DNA of 64,000 bases, taken from Gracilibacillus suaedae. Lineage in GTDB: Bacteria; Bacillota; Bacilli; Bacillales; Amphibacillaceae. The stretch covers positions 62,001-126,000 of the forward strand of contig NZ_JAGFVL010000020.1 in NCBI RefSeq assembly GCF_017599345.1. Direction: 5' to 3'. Each line of letters begins with the position of its first letter. The first letter of the stretch is position 1. The position numbers and the translations under genes are program-made. Positions 43,896 to 55,349 of this stretch are shown one piece after another. The notes beneath the pieces were generated by a model. It saw nothing but the letters and a program-made list of their open reading frames with translations. It was not told the DNA's origin and searched no databases.

Positions 43896-46265
43896 ATGAG
43901 TAGAAAAAGGCTTTATTTTATTTCCATTTTAGTGTTAACAATTAGCTTTGTTTCAACTAATCTTTGGTTACCGCAAGTAAAAGCTACTTCACCAACTAGT
44001 GTTATTGAATGGGATGAAAATCGACAGCATATAGACGGATTTGGCGGATCAGGAGCTTTTCAGAAACCATCATATATTATGGAACTTCCAGAACCCCAAA
44101 GAACGAAAATTTTAGATATGATTTTTTCTCAAGAGAAAGGCATTGGATTATCCATGGTACGTAACTTAGTTGGAGATGGTGAAGCCGCCTCTACAATCCA
44201 ACCTGAGCCTGGCAAATATGTGTGGGATGAGCCGGATTGGGAATTAAAGAAAGATGATTTTGACAAGGATCAAATTTGGTTTATGAGAGAGGCCGAAAAA
44301 CGAGGAGTTACTACATTTTTTAGTTCTGTTTGGAGTCCTCCTGCTTGGATGAAGACAAACGATAGTGTAATTGGTACGGGAGAAGGAAAATTAAAGCGAG
44401 AAAATTATCAAGACTTCGCCAATTATCTAGCTGAATATGTGCTAGGCTATAAGGAACATTTTGATCTTGATATAACCTATATTTCGATTGCCAACGAACC
44501 CCATTATGGTCCAAGTTATTCGGGAGCAGTTTGGACACCAGAGGAAATGAATATATTTATTCGAGATTATCTTGGGCCTACCTTCGAAGAAAGGAATGTT
44601 CCGGCTAAAATTGTAATGCCTGAACATATGCATTTTACTGAGGAGTATGCACTTCCAGCACTAAATGATCCTGTTACGGTCGATTATATTGATGTAGTAG
44701 CTTCACACGCATATGGTATTGGCACTGAGGTCCCAGAATTTCCAGTATCAACAGAAAAAGGTAAAACGATTTGGCAAACAGAATATATGAACCAAGGGGA
44801 AGGCTTACAGTCTTATGAATTCAATACGATAAAAGATGGACTGCGCCACGCTAATTTGATCGGAGATATGTTTGATGTAACTGGGATTAGTGCATATTTC
44901 TGGTGGTGGCCTGCTGCTGTTAACGGTGCAGATGGTTCTGATTTAATACGTTTGACCACAGATGAAAACGAGAAAGTAAATGGAATGTTTAGAGTTTTTA
45001 AGCGGTATTATGCAATTGGTAACTACAGCCGCTTTATTCGTCCTGGGTATATGATGATCGGATCAGACAAATCTCCTGTTGAAGGTGTACAGATCTCTGC
45101 ATATAAGGATCCGGAAACAAATAATTTTAGTATCGTTGCTGTCAATAATAATGATACAAATCAAACCATCACATTAAAACTAGATCAGTTCCCTGAAAAA
45201 ATAAAAGAACTTGTCCCATATCGGACATCAGGTAACGAAAACTTGAAAAAATTAGACAATGTGAAGGTTACGAATAACGGTAAATCTATTACGGTGAATT
45301 TACGTAGTAATAGTGTAACCACTTTTATTCCAAAAGATTATGAGCTTCCAGCATTTGAAGATATGAAGGATGTCTTTTCAAGTTATGAGGCAGAAGAAAA
45401 TGACGGTCAATCGAAAGGTATTCCTAAAAGTAAGGAAAAAACATACATTAAGCATGTTAGAAACGGCGACTATATCAAGTATGAAAATATAAATTTTGCA
45501 GATGGTACAGCTAATGGCCAACCTGGAATGGAACATATTTTATCAATGGATGCTTCTGTGAGGCCAATAAACGGAGGATTGATTGAAATTCGACTTGATG
45601 ATCCAGTAGACGGACCGGTCGTAGGGGAAATGTCCGTTTCAACTGATAACTCTAATAAATGGGAAACAGTTTCGACCATGATTGATACAAATCCATCTGA
45701 TGGTGCGTATGGTTTCCATGACATGTACCTTGTATTTAAAGGAGATAGCAGAAAAAAGCTTTTTGCTATAGATAAATTTACTTTCAATGATGGAATTGAA
45801 GAACCTATCGAACTGGAAAAGTTTTTGTTTGATTATGAAGATGGCACAACGAATGGCTGGAAAGGTAGAGGGGGATCAGAAATATTAGAAGCTACACAAG
45901 TAGAGAAGCAATCTGGTGAATTTAGTTTAAAAACAACTAATCGGACTTCCTCTTGGCACGGACCTTCTATTGATATTACAGATATGGTTGTAAAAGGAGA
46001 AGAATACGAATTCTCAGCCTATTTCCGTTTCGTTGATGCACCTGAAACTCCTAGTACGGTCAAATTCATGCTTGAAATAACAGATTTCGGAGGCACAACT
46101 TATTTACCACTTGAGGAGATAGAAACCAATAACGGTGAATGGCTCCCATTAACAGGAAACTATATGATCAGTCAGGAAATTTCTTCCTTGAAATTATATG
46201 TTGAAACTTCCAATCCTGAAGATTCATTTTATATCGATAATGTTATAATTGATCCAATAAACTAA
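43896..46265 (+). CDS. xynC: Secreted GH30 glucuronoxylanase with CBM6 and a second binding module
   Basis: A 789-residue extracellular enzyme. The signal peptide (1-30, LYFISILVLTISFVS then VKA) is followed by a GH30 catalytic domain (about 32-485) with acid/base E201 in SIANEPHYG and nucleophile E296 in WQTEYMNQG. The C-terminal half carries a CBM6 (about 494-633) and a CBM4/9- or CBM22-like module (about 642-789). GH30 subfamily 8 enzymes cut xylan next to methylglucuronic acid branches, releasing aldouronates suited to the importer in this window; the subfamily is likely but not proven. The start is the ATG at 43896 (AAGGA 10 bases upstream). A strong AAAGGAGG at 43826 lies too far from any start. 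It ends at a terminator. Confidence 0.9.
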   Translation: MSRKRLYFISILVLTISFVSTNLWLPQVKATSPTSVIEWDENRQHIDGFGGSGAFQKPSYIMELPEPQRTKILDMIFSQEKGIGLSMVRNLVGDGEAASTIQPEPGKYVWDEPDWELKKDDFDKDQIWFMREAEKRGVTTFFSSVWSPPAWMKTNDSVIGTGEGKLKRENYQDFANYLAEYVLGYKEHFDLDITYISIANEPHYGPSYSGAVWTPEEMNIFIRDYLGPTFEERNVPAKIVMPEHMHFTEEYALPALNDPVTVDYIDVVASHAYGIGTEVPEFPVSTEKGKTIWQTEYMNQGEGLQSYEFNTIKDGLRHANLIGDMFDVTGISAYFWWWPAAVNGADGSDLIRLTTDENEKVNGMFRVFKRYYAIGNYSRFIRPGYMMIGSDKSPVEGVQISAYKDPETNNFSIVAVNNNDTNQTITLKLDQFPEKIKELVPYRTSGNENLKKLDNVKVTNNGKSITVNLRSNSVTTFIPKDYELPAFEDMKDVFSSYEAEENDGQSKGIPKSKEKTYIKHVRNGDYIKYENINFADGTANGQPGMEHILSMDASVRPINGGLIEIRLDDPVDGPVVGEMSVSTDNSNKWETVSTMIDTNPSDGAYGFHDMYLVFKGDSRKKLFAIDKFTFNDGIEEPIELEKFLFDYEDGTTNGWKGRGGSEILEATQVEKQSGEFSLKTTNRTSSWHGPSIDITDMVVKGEEYEFSAYFRFVDAPETPSTVKFMLEITDFGGTTYLPLEEIETNNGEWLPLTGNYMISQEISSLKLYVETSNPEDSFYIDNVIIDPIN

Positions 46266-46288
46266 TCTTTCAATCTAATATGAAACCT

Positions 46289-46322
46289 AATCCCCTGTCT
46301 TATCCAGTGATGACAGGGGATT
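46289..46322. terminator. Terminator between GH30 and dhaM
   Basis: AATCCCCTGTC and GACAGGGGATT form a perfect 11-bp stem with a 12-base loop between the convergent genes. The flanking T-runs are short. Confidence 0.75.
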
Positions 46323-46328
46323 CTTATA

Positions 46329-46715
46329 TTACATATTTATCTTCATTTTTTCTAAGCTAGACATAATTTCCTCTACAGACTTACCTAAGTTAGATTCCAC
46401 CGCTGCAATATAAGAACCTTCTACAACTGGAATATCCTCAGCGATACGAATACTCGAAGACTCCAGCAATTCTAGCGCCATTTCTGCATTCATTTTTGCA
46501 CTACCCAGATCGTAAAAGATAATAGCGCCACTATCACTTACAGCTTGTTCAATGGCTTCTTGGATTTTTTCAATACTGGTACCAATTTCATTATCCTCTG
46601 TTCCACATGCCAGCGAAAGTGGCACATCATCAATAACTTGATCAATCAACGCCTTGATTCCTTGACCAATTGAATAACTGTGGGAAACAATAATAATTCC
46701 TACCTTTTGTGACAT
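46329..46715 (-). CDS. dhaM: Dihydroxyacetone kinase phosphotransfer subunit DhaM
   Basis: A 128-residue EIIA-mannose-like protein. The phospho-acceptor is H11 in IIVSHSYSIGQGI; AIIFYDLGSAKMNAEMA is the other typical block. It takes a phosphate from HPr and passes it to ADP bound on DhaL, so dihydroxyacetone is phosphorylated at the expense of PEP. Only the EIIA domain is present, as in Firmicutes; the EI- and HPr-like extensions of E. coli DhaM are missing. It is the last of dhaK-dhaL-dhaM, with a 2-base gap from dhaL and GGAGG upstream. Confidence 0.93.
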   Translation of the reverse strand: MSQKVGIIIVSHSYSIGQGIKALIDQVIDDVPLSLACGTEDNEIGTSIEKIQEAIEQAVSDSGAIIFYDLGSAKMNAEMALELLESSSIRIAEDIPVVEGSYIAAVESNLGKSVEEIMSSLEKMKINM

Positions 46716-46717
46716 CT

Positions 46718-47338
46718 CTATTCCTCCAAATCGAGTACTTCGGCTAGAGCTTCAAAAATATAAAAAGAGGACATCGAACCAGGATCTACATGTCCTTTGG
46801 AACGTTCTTTGAGATAGGAAGCTCGGCCTTTCGTTGCAGCCATTTCTCGTGTGTCCTCAATCGTTGCCTGACAAACTTCTAGTATACCGTACCAATCTTT
46901 TACATCTTCTTCTTGTAAAAAATTCGCCACTTGCTTCCATACATCATACATGGTTTTCTCGCCGAAATCTGCTTTACCGCGAGCTTGTAGCCCTTCAACT
47001 GCATCATTTATCGCTTGTTTAAAGACGTCCTGATCTACTTCTTTCCCTTGCATTGCCAAAGACATTTTGAGAAAAGCAGTTCCATATAGCGGACCTGATG
47101 CCCCACCAACTTTCGCCATTAAAGTCATTGCAGCACTTTTGAGGACATCCGCTACGGAATCATATGTCGTATGATTAACTTTTGCAACAACTTCATGGAA
47201 TCCACGCGCCATATTAATCCCGTGATCCCCATCTCCGATCGCTTGATCTAGTTCTGTTAATTGATCTTTATGATCAAACATTCTTTTTTGAATTTCTTTC
47301 ATCCAATCCTTTGCTTTATCAACCGTTAATATAATCAT
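46718..47338 (-). CDS. dhaL: Dihydroxyacetone kinase ADP-binding subunit DhaL
   Basis: A 206-residue all-helical subunit that holds ADP/ATP through two magnesium ions. The metal-binding AIGDGDHGINMARG gives the Asp pair, and VGGASGPLYGTAFLKM and GHVDPGSMSSFYI form the nucleotide pocket. It transfers phosphate from DhaM to dihydroxyacetone bound on DhaK. It lies 12 bases after dhaK and 2 before dhaM. AAAAGGAG precedes the ATG. This is the expected length and nothing is missing. Confidence 0.95.
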   Translation of the reverse strand: MIILTVDKAKDWMKEIQKRMFDHKDQLTELDQAIGDGDHGINMARGFHEVVAKVNHTTYDSVADVLKSAAMTLMAKVGGASGPLYGTAFLKMSLAMQGKEVDQDVFKQAINDAVEGLQARGKADFGEKTMYDVWKQVANFLQEEDVKDWYGILEVCQATIEDTREMAATKGRASYLKERSKGHVDPGSMSSFYIFEALAEVLDLEE

Positions 47339-47350
47339 CCAATTCTCCTT

Positions 47351-48343
47351 TTACACGTGAAATGCAATTGTTTTGACATCTTGAACTAATAGATTTTTTA
47401 ATTCGCTATCTAATTTTAATAAGGTTATCGAAAATCCTGCCATATCAAGTGATGTCATATATTCCCCTACCCAAGTTTTGTACAGTGTAATCTCTTTTTC
47501 CTTTAAAAGATCCGATACCTTTCTATTCACAATATGTAACTCCATTTCAGGTGTTGCCCCTAAACCGTTCACCATTAAGGCAACTTCTGCTTTTACATAA
47601 TTGATATCTGCTAGAACCTTGTCAACCAGAATGGTGGCAATATTATCCGCTTTCTCCAATGGTACTCGTTCTATCCCTGGCTCACCATGGATACCAATAC
47701 CAATTTCCATCTCATTATCCGCTAATGTAAAGCTTGGTTTTCCAGCAGCAGGTACAGTACATGATGATAATGCCACCCCCATAGATCGAACATTTGCAAT
47801 CGTTTTTTCAGCGACAGCTTTTACTTCTTCTAATGATGCTCCCGTATCTGCCTTAGCACCAGCTATTTTATGAACAAACACAGTGCCAGCTATTCCCCTT
47901 CTTCCCACTGTAAAAGTACTATCTTCCACAGCGACATCGTCATTAACAATGACACTGTCTACTTTTATTCCTTCCATTTCCGCCATCTCTTGTGCCATTT
48001 CAAAATTCATGACATCGCCCGTATAATTCTTGATAATTAAGAGAACGCCATTGCCACTGTCTACCGCTTTAATCGCTTCGATAATTTGGTCAGGAGTTGG
48101 AGACGTGAAGACCTCCCCTGCTACGGCTACATCTAACATACCTTTTCCTACAAATCCAGCATGTGCTGGCTCATGACCACTTCCGCCACCACTTACAATA
48201 CCAACTTTCCCCTGTACCGGCGCATCACTTCTCGAAATGACAGTTGTCCCTGGAAGCCTTTTCAAAAAGGTCGGATAAGCTTCCACTAATCCATCTAACA
48301 TTTCATCCACGACATGATTGGCATCATTTATCACTTTTTTCAT
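47351..48343 (-). CDS. dhaK: Dihydroxyacetone kinase substrate-binding subunit DhaK
   Basis: A 330-residue subunit that binds dihydroxyacetone covalently through a histidine, here in EIGIGIHGEPGI (about residue 218). GKVGIVSGGGSGHEPAHAGFVG and IIKNYTGDVMNFEMA are typical. It produces DHAP with DhaL and DhaM, feeding lower glycolysis. The gene lies 117 bases after glpD, possibly in the same long transcript, and starts the dhaKLM set with AGAGGTGATAGG upstream. Dihydroxyacetone could come from glycerol dehydrogenase, which is not in the window. Confidence 0.95.
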   Translation of the reverse strand: MKKVINDANHVVDEMLDGLVEAYPTFLKRLPGTTVISRSDAPVQGKVGIVSGGGSGHEPAHAGFVGKGMLDVAVAGEVFTSPTPDQIIEAIKAVDSGNGVLLIIKNYTGDVMNFEMAQEMAEMEGIKVDSVIVNDDVAVEDSTFTVGRRGIAGTVFVHKIAGAKADTGASLEEVKAVAEKTIANVRSMGVALSSCTVPAAGKPSFTLADNEMEIGIGIHGEPGIERVPLEKADNIATILVDKVLADINYVKAEVALMVNGLGATPEMELHIVNRKVSDLLKEKEITLYKTWVGEYMTSLDMAGFSITLLKLDSELKNLLVQDVKTIAFHV

Positions 48344-48460
48344 TTACCTATCACCTCTTTTTATTTATTTTTATCATAGCGGAAATCAATTGGTTTTTCC
48401 AGTTTTTAGACAATAAAGATATAATGGACTCAGCATGTTAGACTAAGTCCACTATTTCCC

Positions 48461-50113
48461 TTATTTTTTAGTTGGATGTACAGCTTCGTATGATAATAGT
48501 TCCAGTTCCTCTGTATAAGCTTGTTTTGTTTGATCGGACCAATTAAAGATCTGCTGCATCTCACTAATGACCGCTTCTTTCTCTTTTCTAACCCAGTTAA
48601 TATCGAAGAAAAGTGCACCTGTTCTGCGAATAAAAAAGTCAACTGGTTTACAAGTCGCTTCATGCTCGATGCTATATTGAAGCATAGCATATGTTACAGG
48701 TGCAAGAGAATTATCATTGGTTAAAGCTTGTTGATAGTAATCATAAACAATCGGAATATTAGAGCCATAACGCTGTACAAGCATTCTAGCCTCTTCTGTA
48801 GATAATCCTAATTCTACCCCTTTGGCGATTTGTTTTTTCATATATGCTTTAAAACCTGTTGATCCACCAACATCACCACCTGATATGGGTAAATGCTTTG
48901 TATCACTTGGATAAAAGACTTTTTTCTCAGCTTGAACCATTTTATCTCGAATGACATTTACTACATGTTCCGCCATTTTTCGATAACCAGTTAATTTACC
49001 TCCGGCAATCGAAATAAGACCAGAATCTGATTCAAAAATCTCATCCTTACGTGAAATTTCGGAAGGATCTTTTCCCTCTTCATGAATTAATGGGCGTAAT
49101 CCTGCCCAACTAGATTCAACATCATCAGCTGTAATCTTCTGATCAGGAAACATAAACGCAATTGCGTTTAATACATAATCTCTGTCTGCCACGGTCATTG
49201 TCGGGTGTGCGATATTTCCTTGGTAGACAGTATCTGTAGTTCCTACATATGTTTTACCGTCCCGTGGAATTGCAAAAACCATTCGACCATCAGGTGTATC
49301 GAAATAGATCGCTTGCTTTAAAGGGAACCGTGATTGATCAAAGACAAGGTGGATCCCTTTCGTCAATTGCAATGTTTTTCCTCGTTTCGAGTGATCTTTC
49401 TCACGAATGGTATCTACCCATGGACCAGCCGCATTGATAATATATTTTGCTTTTATTTCGTGTACTTCATCTGTTAATTGATCTGCTACTTCTACACCAA
49501 TGACACGGTCGTTTTCATAAAGGAGATTCGATACTTTTGCATAGTTTAAGGCAAGAGCTCCTTTCTCCACTGCTTTCTTCATTACTTCCATCGTTAGTCT
49601 TGCATCATCGGTACGATATTCGACATAATATCCTGCACCTTTAAGTCCTTCAGCTTTCAATAACGGTTCACGTTGAATAGCTTCTTCCCGGTTGAGCATT
49701 TTTCGACGTTCCGATTTTTTGACCCCGGCAAGGAAATCGTACACTCGCAATCCGATATTAGTTGAAAAAGGACCAAACGTCCCGTCTTGATAGAATGGAA
49801 GCATCATCCATTCCGGTGTTGTCACATGAGGGCCATTTTCATAGACTATTTCTCTTTCCTTCCCAACTTCAGCAACCATTTTCACTTCAAATTGTTTTAA
49901 ATAACGTAACCCACCGTGGACAAGCTTGGTAGATCTGCTTGAAGTACCAGCTGCAAAATCCTGCATATCGACAACGGCCACTTTCAACCCTCGTAAGACA
50001 GCATCAAGAGCAATTCCTGCACCTGTAATACCGCCACCTATTATGATCATATCCAATGAATTATGTTTCATTTGATCATACATATTAGTGCGATTTTTGC
50101 TTGAAAAAGTCAT
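48461..50113 (-). CDS. glpD: Aerobic glycerol-3-phosphate dehydrogenase
   Basis: A 550-residue FAD-dependent dehydrogenase that oxidises glycerol 3-phosphate to DHAP and passes electrons to menaquinone at the membrane. The FAD motif is MIIIGGGITGAGIALDA; GTSSRSTKLVHGGLRYL and GPWVDTI are conserved; the C-terminal DAO domain carries PVTYAMLQYSIEHE. The start is the ATG at 50113, which follows AAAGGGGAG; a frame extension to 50140 has no site. It is downstream of glpK with a gap of 121 bases that holds no clear terminator, so it may share the glpF promoter. No GlpP-type leader is seen directly upstream. Confidence 0.95.
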   Translation of the reverse strand: MTFSSKNRTNMYDQMKHNSLDMIIIGGGITGAGIALDAVLRGLKVAVVDMQDFAAGTSSRSTKLVHGGLRYLKQFEVKMVAEVGKEREIVYENGPHVTTPEWMMLPFYQDGTFGPFSTNIGLRVYDFLAGVKKSERRKMLNREEAIQREPLLKAEGLKGAGYYVEYRTDDARLTMEVMKKAVEKGALALNYAKVSNLLYENDRVIGVEVADQLTDEVHEIKAKYIINAAGPWVDTIREKDHSKRGKTLQLTKGIHLVFDQSRFPLKQAIYFDTPDGRMVFAIPRDGKTYVGTTDTVYQGNIAHPTMTVADRDYVLNAIAFMFPDQKITADDVESSWAGLRPLIHEEGKDPSEISRKDEIFESDSGLISIAGGKLTGYRKMAEHVVNVIRDKMVQAEKKVFYPSDTKHLPISGGDVGGSTGFKAYMKKQIAKGVELGLSTEEARMLVQRYGSNIPIVYDYYQQALTNDNSLAPVTYAMLQYSIEHEATCKPVDFFIRRTGALFFDINWVRKEKEAVISEMQQIFNWSDQTKQAYTEELELLSYEAVHPTKK

Positions 50114-50234
50114 AGATTTCTCCCCTTTAAATTCTGACAATCAATTGTTGCTCGTTTTTGGTTACAATAATAATTTTATAACGATGCTTATCGTCCATAA
50201 GACTTCTGCTACTGGAAGGCTCACTTTATTTCTT

Positions 50235-51776
<1,542 letters not shown>

Positions 51777-51804
51777 CTAGCTGATGGAAGTCTCATTTTA
51801 TCTT

Positions 51805-52647
51805 TTAAACTGCTTCCTTTTCAGAAGAGCTGTTGGATGACTTAATTGGCCCATTATGCTTTTTCAACTCTGCAGTTAACGCTACTCCTAATATAACTAC
51901 CATCACAATCGACATGATCCAAAATAAAAGCGTGATGTCACCAACAAAGATAGCGTTATAAAAAACTGCTCCATAAACCCCACCGATAATCGGACCTATT
52001 ACCGGTATTAAAGCATAACCCCAATCGGAATCTCCCTTTCCAATAATCGGCAAAACAGCATGAGCAATTCGGGGGCCTAAGTCTCTGGCCGGATTAATCG
52101 CATAACCCGTTGTTCCCCCCAGTGACATCCCGATTGCTACAATTAACAAACCTACTATGGCAGGATTTAGCCCTTCCGTAAATTGATTGGCACCGATAAA
52201 TAACAGCCCCATAATTAATACGAAGGTACCAATTATTTCACTGACTAAATTGGAAGGTTTACTTTTTACGGCAGGGTCTGTAGAAAATACTGCTAACTTA
52301 GCCCCTTTATCTTCTGTTTCCTTCCAGTGCGGTAAGTATTGAAAGAAGACAATGACCGCTCCAATAAATGCACCGATCAATTGCGCCCCAACATACATCG
52401 GAACTTTTGCCCATGGGAATTCACCAATTGAAGCAAAACCTATAGTTACAGCAGGGTTGATATGTGCTCCAGAGACATTTCCTACGGCATAAACTCCCAT
52501 CGCAACAGCTAGCCCCCAGCCTATTGAAATGACGACCCAACCTGCACCTTCTGCTTTTGATTTCTTCAAAACCACACCACCGACAACACCGCCTCCAAAG
52601 ATAATCAGAATCATCGTTCCTATCAACTCAGCTAAAAACTCTGACAA
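51805..52647 (-). CDS. glpF: Glycerol uptake facilitator
   Basis: A 280-residue aquaglyceroporin with six membrane helices and the two half-helix NPA motifs, in GAHINPAVTIGF and GYAINPARDLGPRI; the D after the second NPAR is a mark of glycerol-conducting members. It lets glycerol enter for trapping by GlpK. The start is TTG 52647, 6 bases after GGGGTGG, giving MSEFLAELIGTMIL, which aligns with other GlpF starts. The frame runs further upstream through the leader terminator, but that part is not coding. It is the first gene of the glpF-glpK-glpD unit. Confidence 0.93.
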   Translation of the reverse strand: MSEFLAELIGTMILIIFGGGVVGGVVLKKSKAEGAGWVVISIGWGLAVAMGVYAVGNVSGAHINPAVTIGFASIGEFPWAKVPMYVGAQLIGAFIGAVIVFFQYLPHWKETEDKGAKLAVFSTDPAVKSKPSNLVSEIIGTFVLIMGLLFIGANQFTEGLNPAIVGLLIVAIGMSLGGTTGYAINPARDLGPRIAHAVLPIIGKGDSDWGYALIPVIGPIIGGVYGAVFYNAIFVGDITLLFWIMSIVMVVILGVALTAELKKHNGPIKSSNSSSEKEAV

Positions 52648-52710
52648 AATGATCCACCCCTTATTTTTAATAAGTTCCATCTTCAACAAGAGATGCACGT
52701 GCAGTGCCAG

Positions 52711-52787
52711 AAAAAAAGCCCACACAGCCTTTTACGCACCACTTCCTAGGAAAGTGCGCAAAATTGCTGTGTGGACTCCTTATCTCC
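52711..52787 (-). ncRNA. glpF leader with GlpP-type antitermination structure
   Basis: The minus-strand transcript begins near 52808. It contains GGAGATAAGGAGTCCA (52772-52787), then CCACACAGC's partner strands GCTGTGTGG/CCACACAGC (52766-52774 and 52720-52728) forming a terminator stem with a U7 run, and an inner hairpin (GCGCACTT/AGTGGTGCG). GlpP with glycerol 3-phosphate is known to allow readthrough of such leaders in Bacillus subtilis. The first motif recurs in the TRAP operon leader. Confidence 0.75.
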
Positions 52788-52814
52788 GACACATTTTTTA
52801 ACTTGTTAACTATA

Positions 52815-52843
52815 ACGATACACCTAAAGTAAAGCGCTGTCAA
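52815..52843 (-). promoter_or_regulatory. glpF promoter with overlapping cre-like site
   Basis: On the minus strand TTGACA (52838-52843) and TATCGT (52815-52820) are 17 bases apart. On the plus strand GTAAAGCGCTGTCA (52829-52842) matches the cre consensus at 12 of 14 positions and covers the -35. Catabolite repression of glycerol uptake is expected. Confidence 0.8.
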
Positions 52844-52942
52844 TGATTTTCTTTTCCAAAATTTTGCTCATTTGTGTTAACTTTTCAATAGAATCGTAAT
52901 ATTTACGATTAATCATGTCCATATCACGGGGTTTAACTACAT

Positions 52943-55327
52943 TTAAATATCCAGTACGAATTGATGGTGATTCTGACTAATTTGACCATTTATTTTCACT
53001 TTTCTTTCTTCCACTTTCGGTAAATAGAAGGTTATTTTGTCATATGGCAGTTGATATTCTCCAACTACTTCTGTGTTAATATCTATAAATTCACCATTAC
53101 ATGCCATCTTAATTTTGATATACGTATATTCCCCGTCTTTATAGTTGTTTGTCTGACCATCATCTTCATATATATATTCTTCCGATACCCCACTCTTTTC
53201 ATATGGGAAAAGGAGTACACCTCTCTCTTCTTCGGTATTGGAGAAGCTTATCTCTCCGTCTCGAATTGGAATGATGGCTCCTGCTTGAGCAAACATAGGA
53301 ATCGTATCTAATGGCGCTTCATTCGTTAAGCTGATTCCGCCATGATAGAATGTATCTGAATTAATATCGTACCAACCATATTCGTTATCTGGTAAATAAA
53401 CATCGCGATGACGTGCCCCCTCTTCTACCACATTACAAATCAACAATTGATCTCCTACGATAAAATCATCATTTTCTTCAAATGCTTTTTTATCATGATC
53501 AAACTGATAGAACGTAGGAGTTAAAATGGGTTTGTAATCTTTGTGTGCCTTATGCAATGCGTTATAGAAGAATGGAATCCATTTAACACGCTCTTTCATT
53601 AAGCCTCTTATGAGATCCAAATATTCTGGATACATCCAGGGAACATTTACTGTCTTATCTTCATTCCAAGAATGAATAGTAAAGCGCGGATGGAAAATTC
53701 CATTTTGTATCCAACGAATAAACAATTCAGGATCAGGAGCTTTACCTGAAAAACCTCCTACATCATGCCCAAAGTTATATACACCACTCATGCTTAGACT
53801 TAGTCCCATTTTAATATTGAAGCGGATTGTTTTCCATTCTGTAAAATTATCCCCTGACCATGTTTGCACATATTTCTGCATGCCTGCCGCTCCAGAGCGG
53901 GAAATTAGATAAGGACGTATTTCTGGATAGAATTCACGCTGAGCTTCATAAGATGCTTTCATCATTAACATTGTTTGTATTGGCTTTATATAGCTCACAG
54001 GAATCTGTTCTCCAAAGCCATTTGCTTTAGCTTGTTCATCCCATATCTCATACTCATTATTGTCATTCCAAGTAGAATCGATACCATAGGATAGTAATTG
54101 TTCTTTTATTTTATCTTTCCACCAGTTAAATGTTTCGTAATTGGTAAAATCCAAGTAAGAGCCGACATCATCCCAGAACTGAGAAATTTCTGGTTCATTC
54201 AAATCTTTAGACATAATAAAATAATTGTTATCAGCTAAGTCGTTATATAAGGGATGATCTTTTAATAATGCCGGTTTAATATTGGCACATAGCTTAATAC
54301 CATTTTCCTGAAAGTTTTTGATCATATCTTCAGGTGAAGGGATTTTGGAATAATCCCAATTAAAAACGTAACGCTTATCTCCTATACTTGTATAACCAGA
54401 TGAGAGCTGGAATGAATCACAAGGTATATCATATTCTTTACAGGATTCTACAAACTTTTTCAGCTGTTCCTGTGCGTTCGGTGCATCAGTATAAGTCATC
54501 GTTGAGCCTGAATATCCCAAACTCCACTTTGGAGGCATGATTGTTTTGCCCGTTAACCTTGAAAATGTCTCTACGACATCTTTTATTCGTGGGCCTAACA
54601 TAAAATAATAATCCAAATTTCCTTTACTCGCGTGATAATACCGATATAAACCATGATAATTATCAAGTTCATTTCCTAAATCGAAAATAGCATCACTGTA
54701 ATTATCATAATATAAACCATAAGCAATTTCCGTATGATCATTGTAGGTAATATAGTAAGGGATATGCTTATACAATGGATCAGTATACTCAGCATCATAC
54801 CCCATTGCATCTATCGTCTTCATTCGATACCGTTTACCAACTTTATTTAAATGGCCGCCTTTTTCACCGAGTCCGTAATAATAATCATTCGGATTTCTCT
54901 CCATATAATGATAAACACCAGTACCTAAGTTTTGATTAAAGTTGTAATTTTGTGTCTTTCTATCGTTAGCAATATTGATCCAGTTTTCTTTCACTTTTGC
55001 AAACCAATGAAACTTCAAGCCAGTTAAATCAATTACAACTCTTAATTTACTTGTAAAAATCTCTATCTCATTTTCAGTCTCCTGAAGCTGGAATTTAGGT
55101 AAACTAAATGGTGATAAGTCTGATTTATCTCTTCCCTCTTTAGCCACATCCTCTGCTTCTGGTGTAATGGTCCACGTTCTATTTAGTAATGGATGCCGCT
55201 CTTCAGGAATATATACTCTAAAAACGTCATCTTCTAAAATATATACATATGCAATTGTATCTTCTCCACGTAAAATAACGGTATTATTCTCTACTGTTCC
55301 CAATTTGAAATTAATATCTTTTATCAT
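52943..55327 (-). CDS. GH31 alpha-glycosidase
   Basis: A 794-residue GH31 enzyme. The catalytic nucleophile is D422 in STWNDNNEYE and the acid/base is D493 in WSGDNFTEW; LIRSGAAG-type text appears as ISRSGAAGMQKY, and HPRFTIHSW follows. An N-terminal beta-sandwich (about 1-240) and C-terminal beta domains surround the barrel. GH31 includes alpha-glucosidases, alpha-xylosidases and alpha-galactosidases; the WNDNNE form is not that of YicI-type alpha-xylosidases (KTDFGE), so alpha-xylosidase is less likely. There is no signal peptide, so it cleaves an imported glycoside. It follows the TRAP permease by 22 bases. AGCGAGGTT precedes the ATG. The substrate is unknown. Confidence 0.88.
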   Translation of the reverse strand: MIKDINFKLGTVENNTVILRGEDTIAYVYILEDDVFRVYIPEERHPLLNRTWTITPEAEDVAKEGRDKSDLSPFSLPKFQLQETENEIEIFTSKLRVVIDLTGLKFHWFAKVKENWINIANDRKTQNYNFNQNLGTGVYHYMERNPNDYYYGLGEKGGHLNKVGKRYRMKTIDAMGYDAEYTDPLYKHIPYYITYNDHTEIAYGLYYDNYSDAIFDLGNELDNYHGLYRYYHASKGNLDYYFMLGPRIKDVVETFSRLTGKTIMPPKWSLGYSGSTMTYTDAPNAQEQLKKFVESCKEYDIPCDSFQLSSGYTSIGDKRYVFNWDYSKIPSPEDMIKNFQENGIKLCANIKPALLKDHPLYNDLADNNYFIMSKDLNEPEISQFWDDVGSYLDFTNYETFNWWKDKIKEQLLSYGIDSTWNDNNEYEIWDEQAKANGFGEQIPVSYIKPIQTMLMMKASYEAQREFYPEIRPYLISRSGAAGMQKYVQTWSGDNFTEWKTIRFNIKMGLSLSMSGVYNFGHDVGGFSGKAPDPELFIRWIQNGIFHPRFTIHSWNEDKTVNVPWMYPEYLDLIRGLMKERVKWIPFFYNALHKAHKDYKPILTPTFYQFDHDKKAFEENDDFIVGDQLLICNVVEEGARHRDVYLPDNEYGWYDINSDTFYHGGISLTNEAPLDTIPMFAQAGAIIPIRDGEISFSNTEEERGVLLFPYEKSGVSEEYIYEDDGQTNNYKDGEYTYIKIKMACNGEFIDINTEVVGEYQLPYDKITFYLPKVEERKVKINGQISQNHHQFVLDI

Positions 55328-55349
55328 AACTAAACCTCGCTTCTAAAAT

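Noticed and set aside
52648-52725. N-terminal extension of GlpF up to 52725
   Set aside because: It would be translated from the leader terminator; the TTG at 52647 has a proper ribosome binding site and matches GlpF starts.
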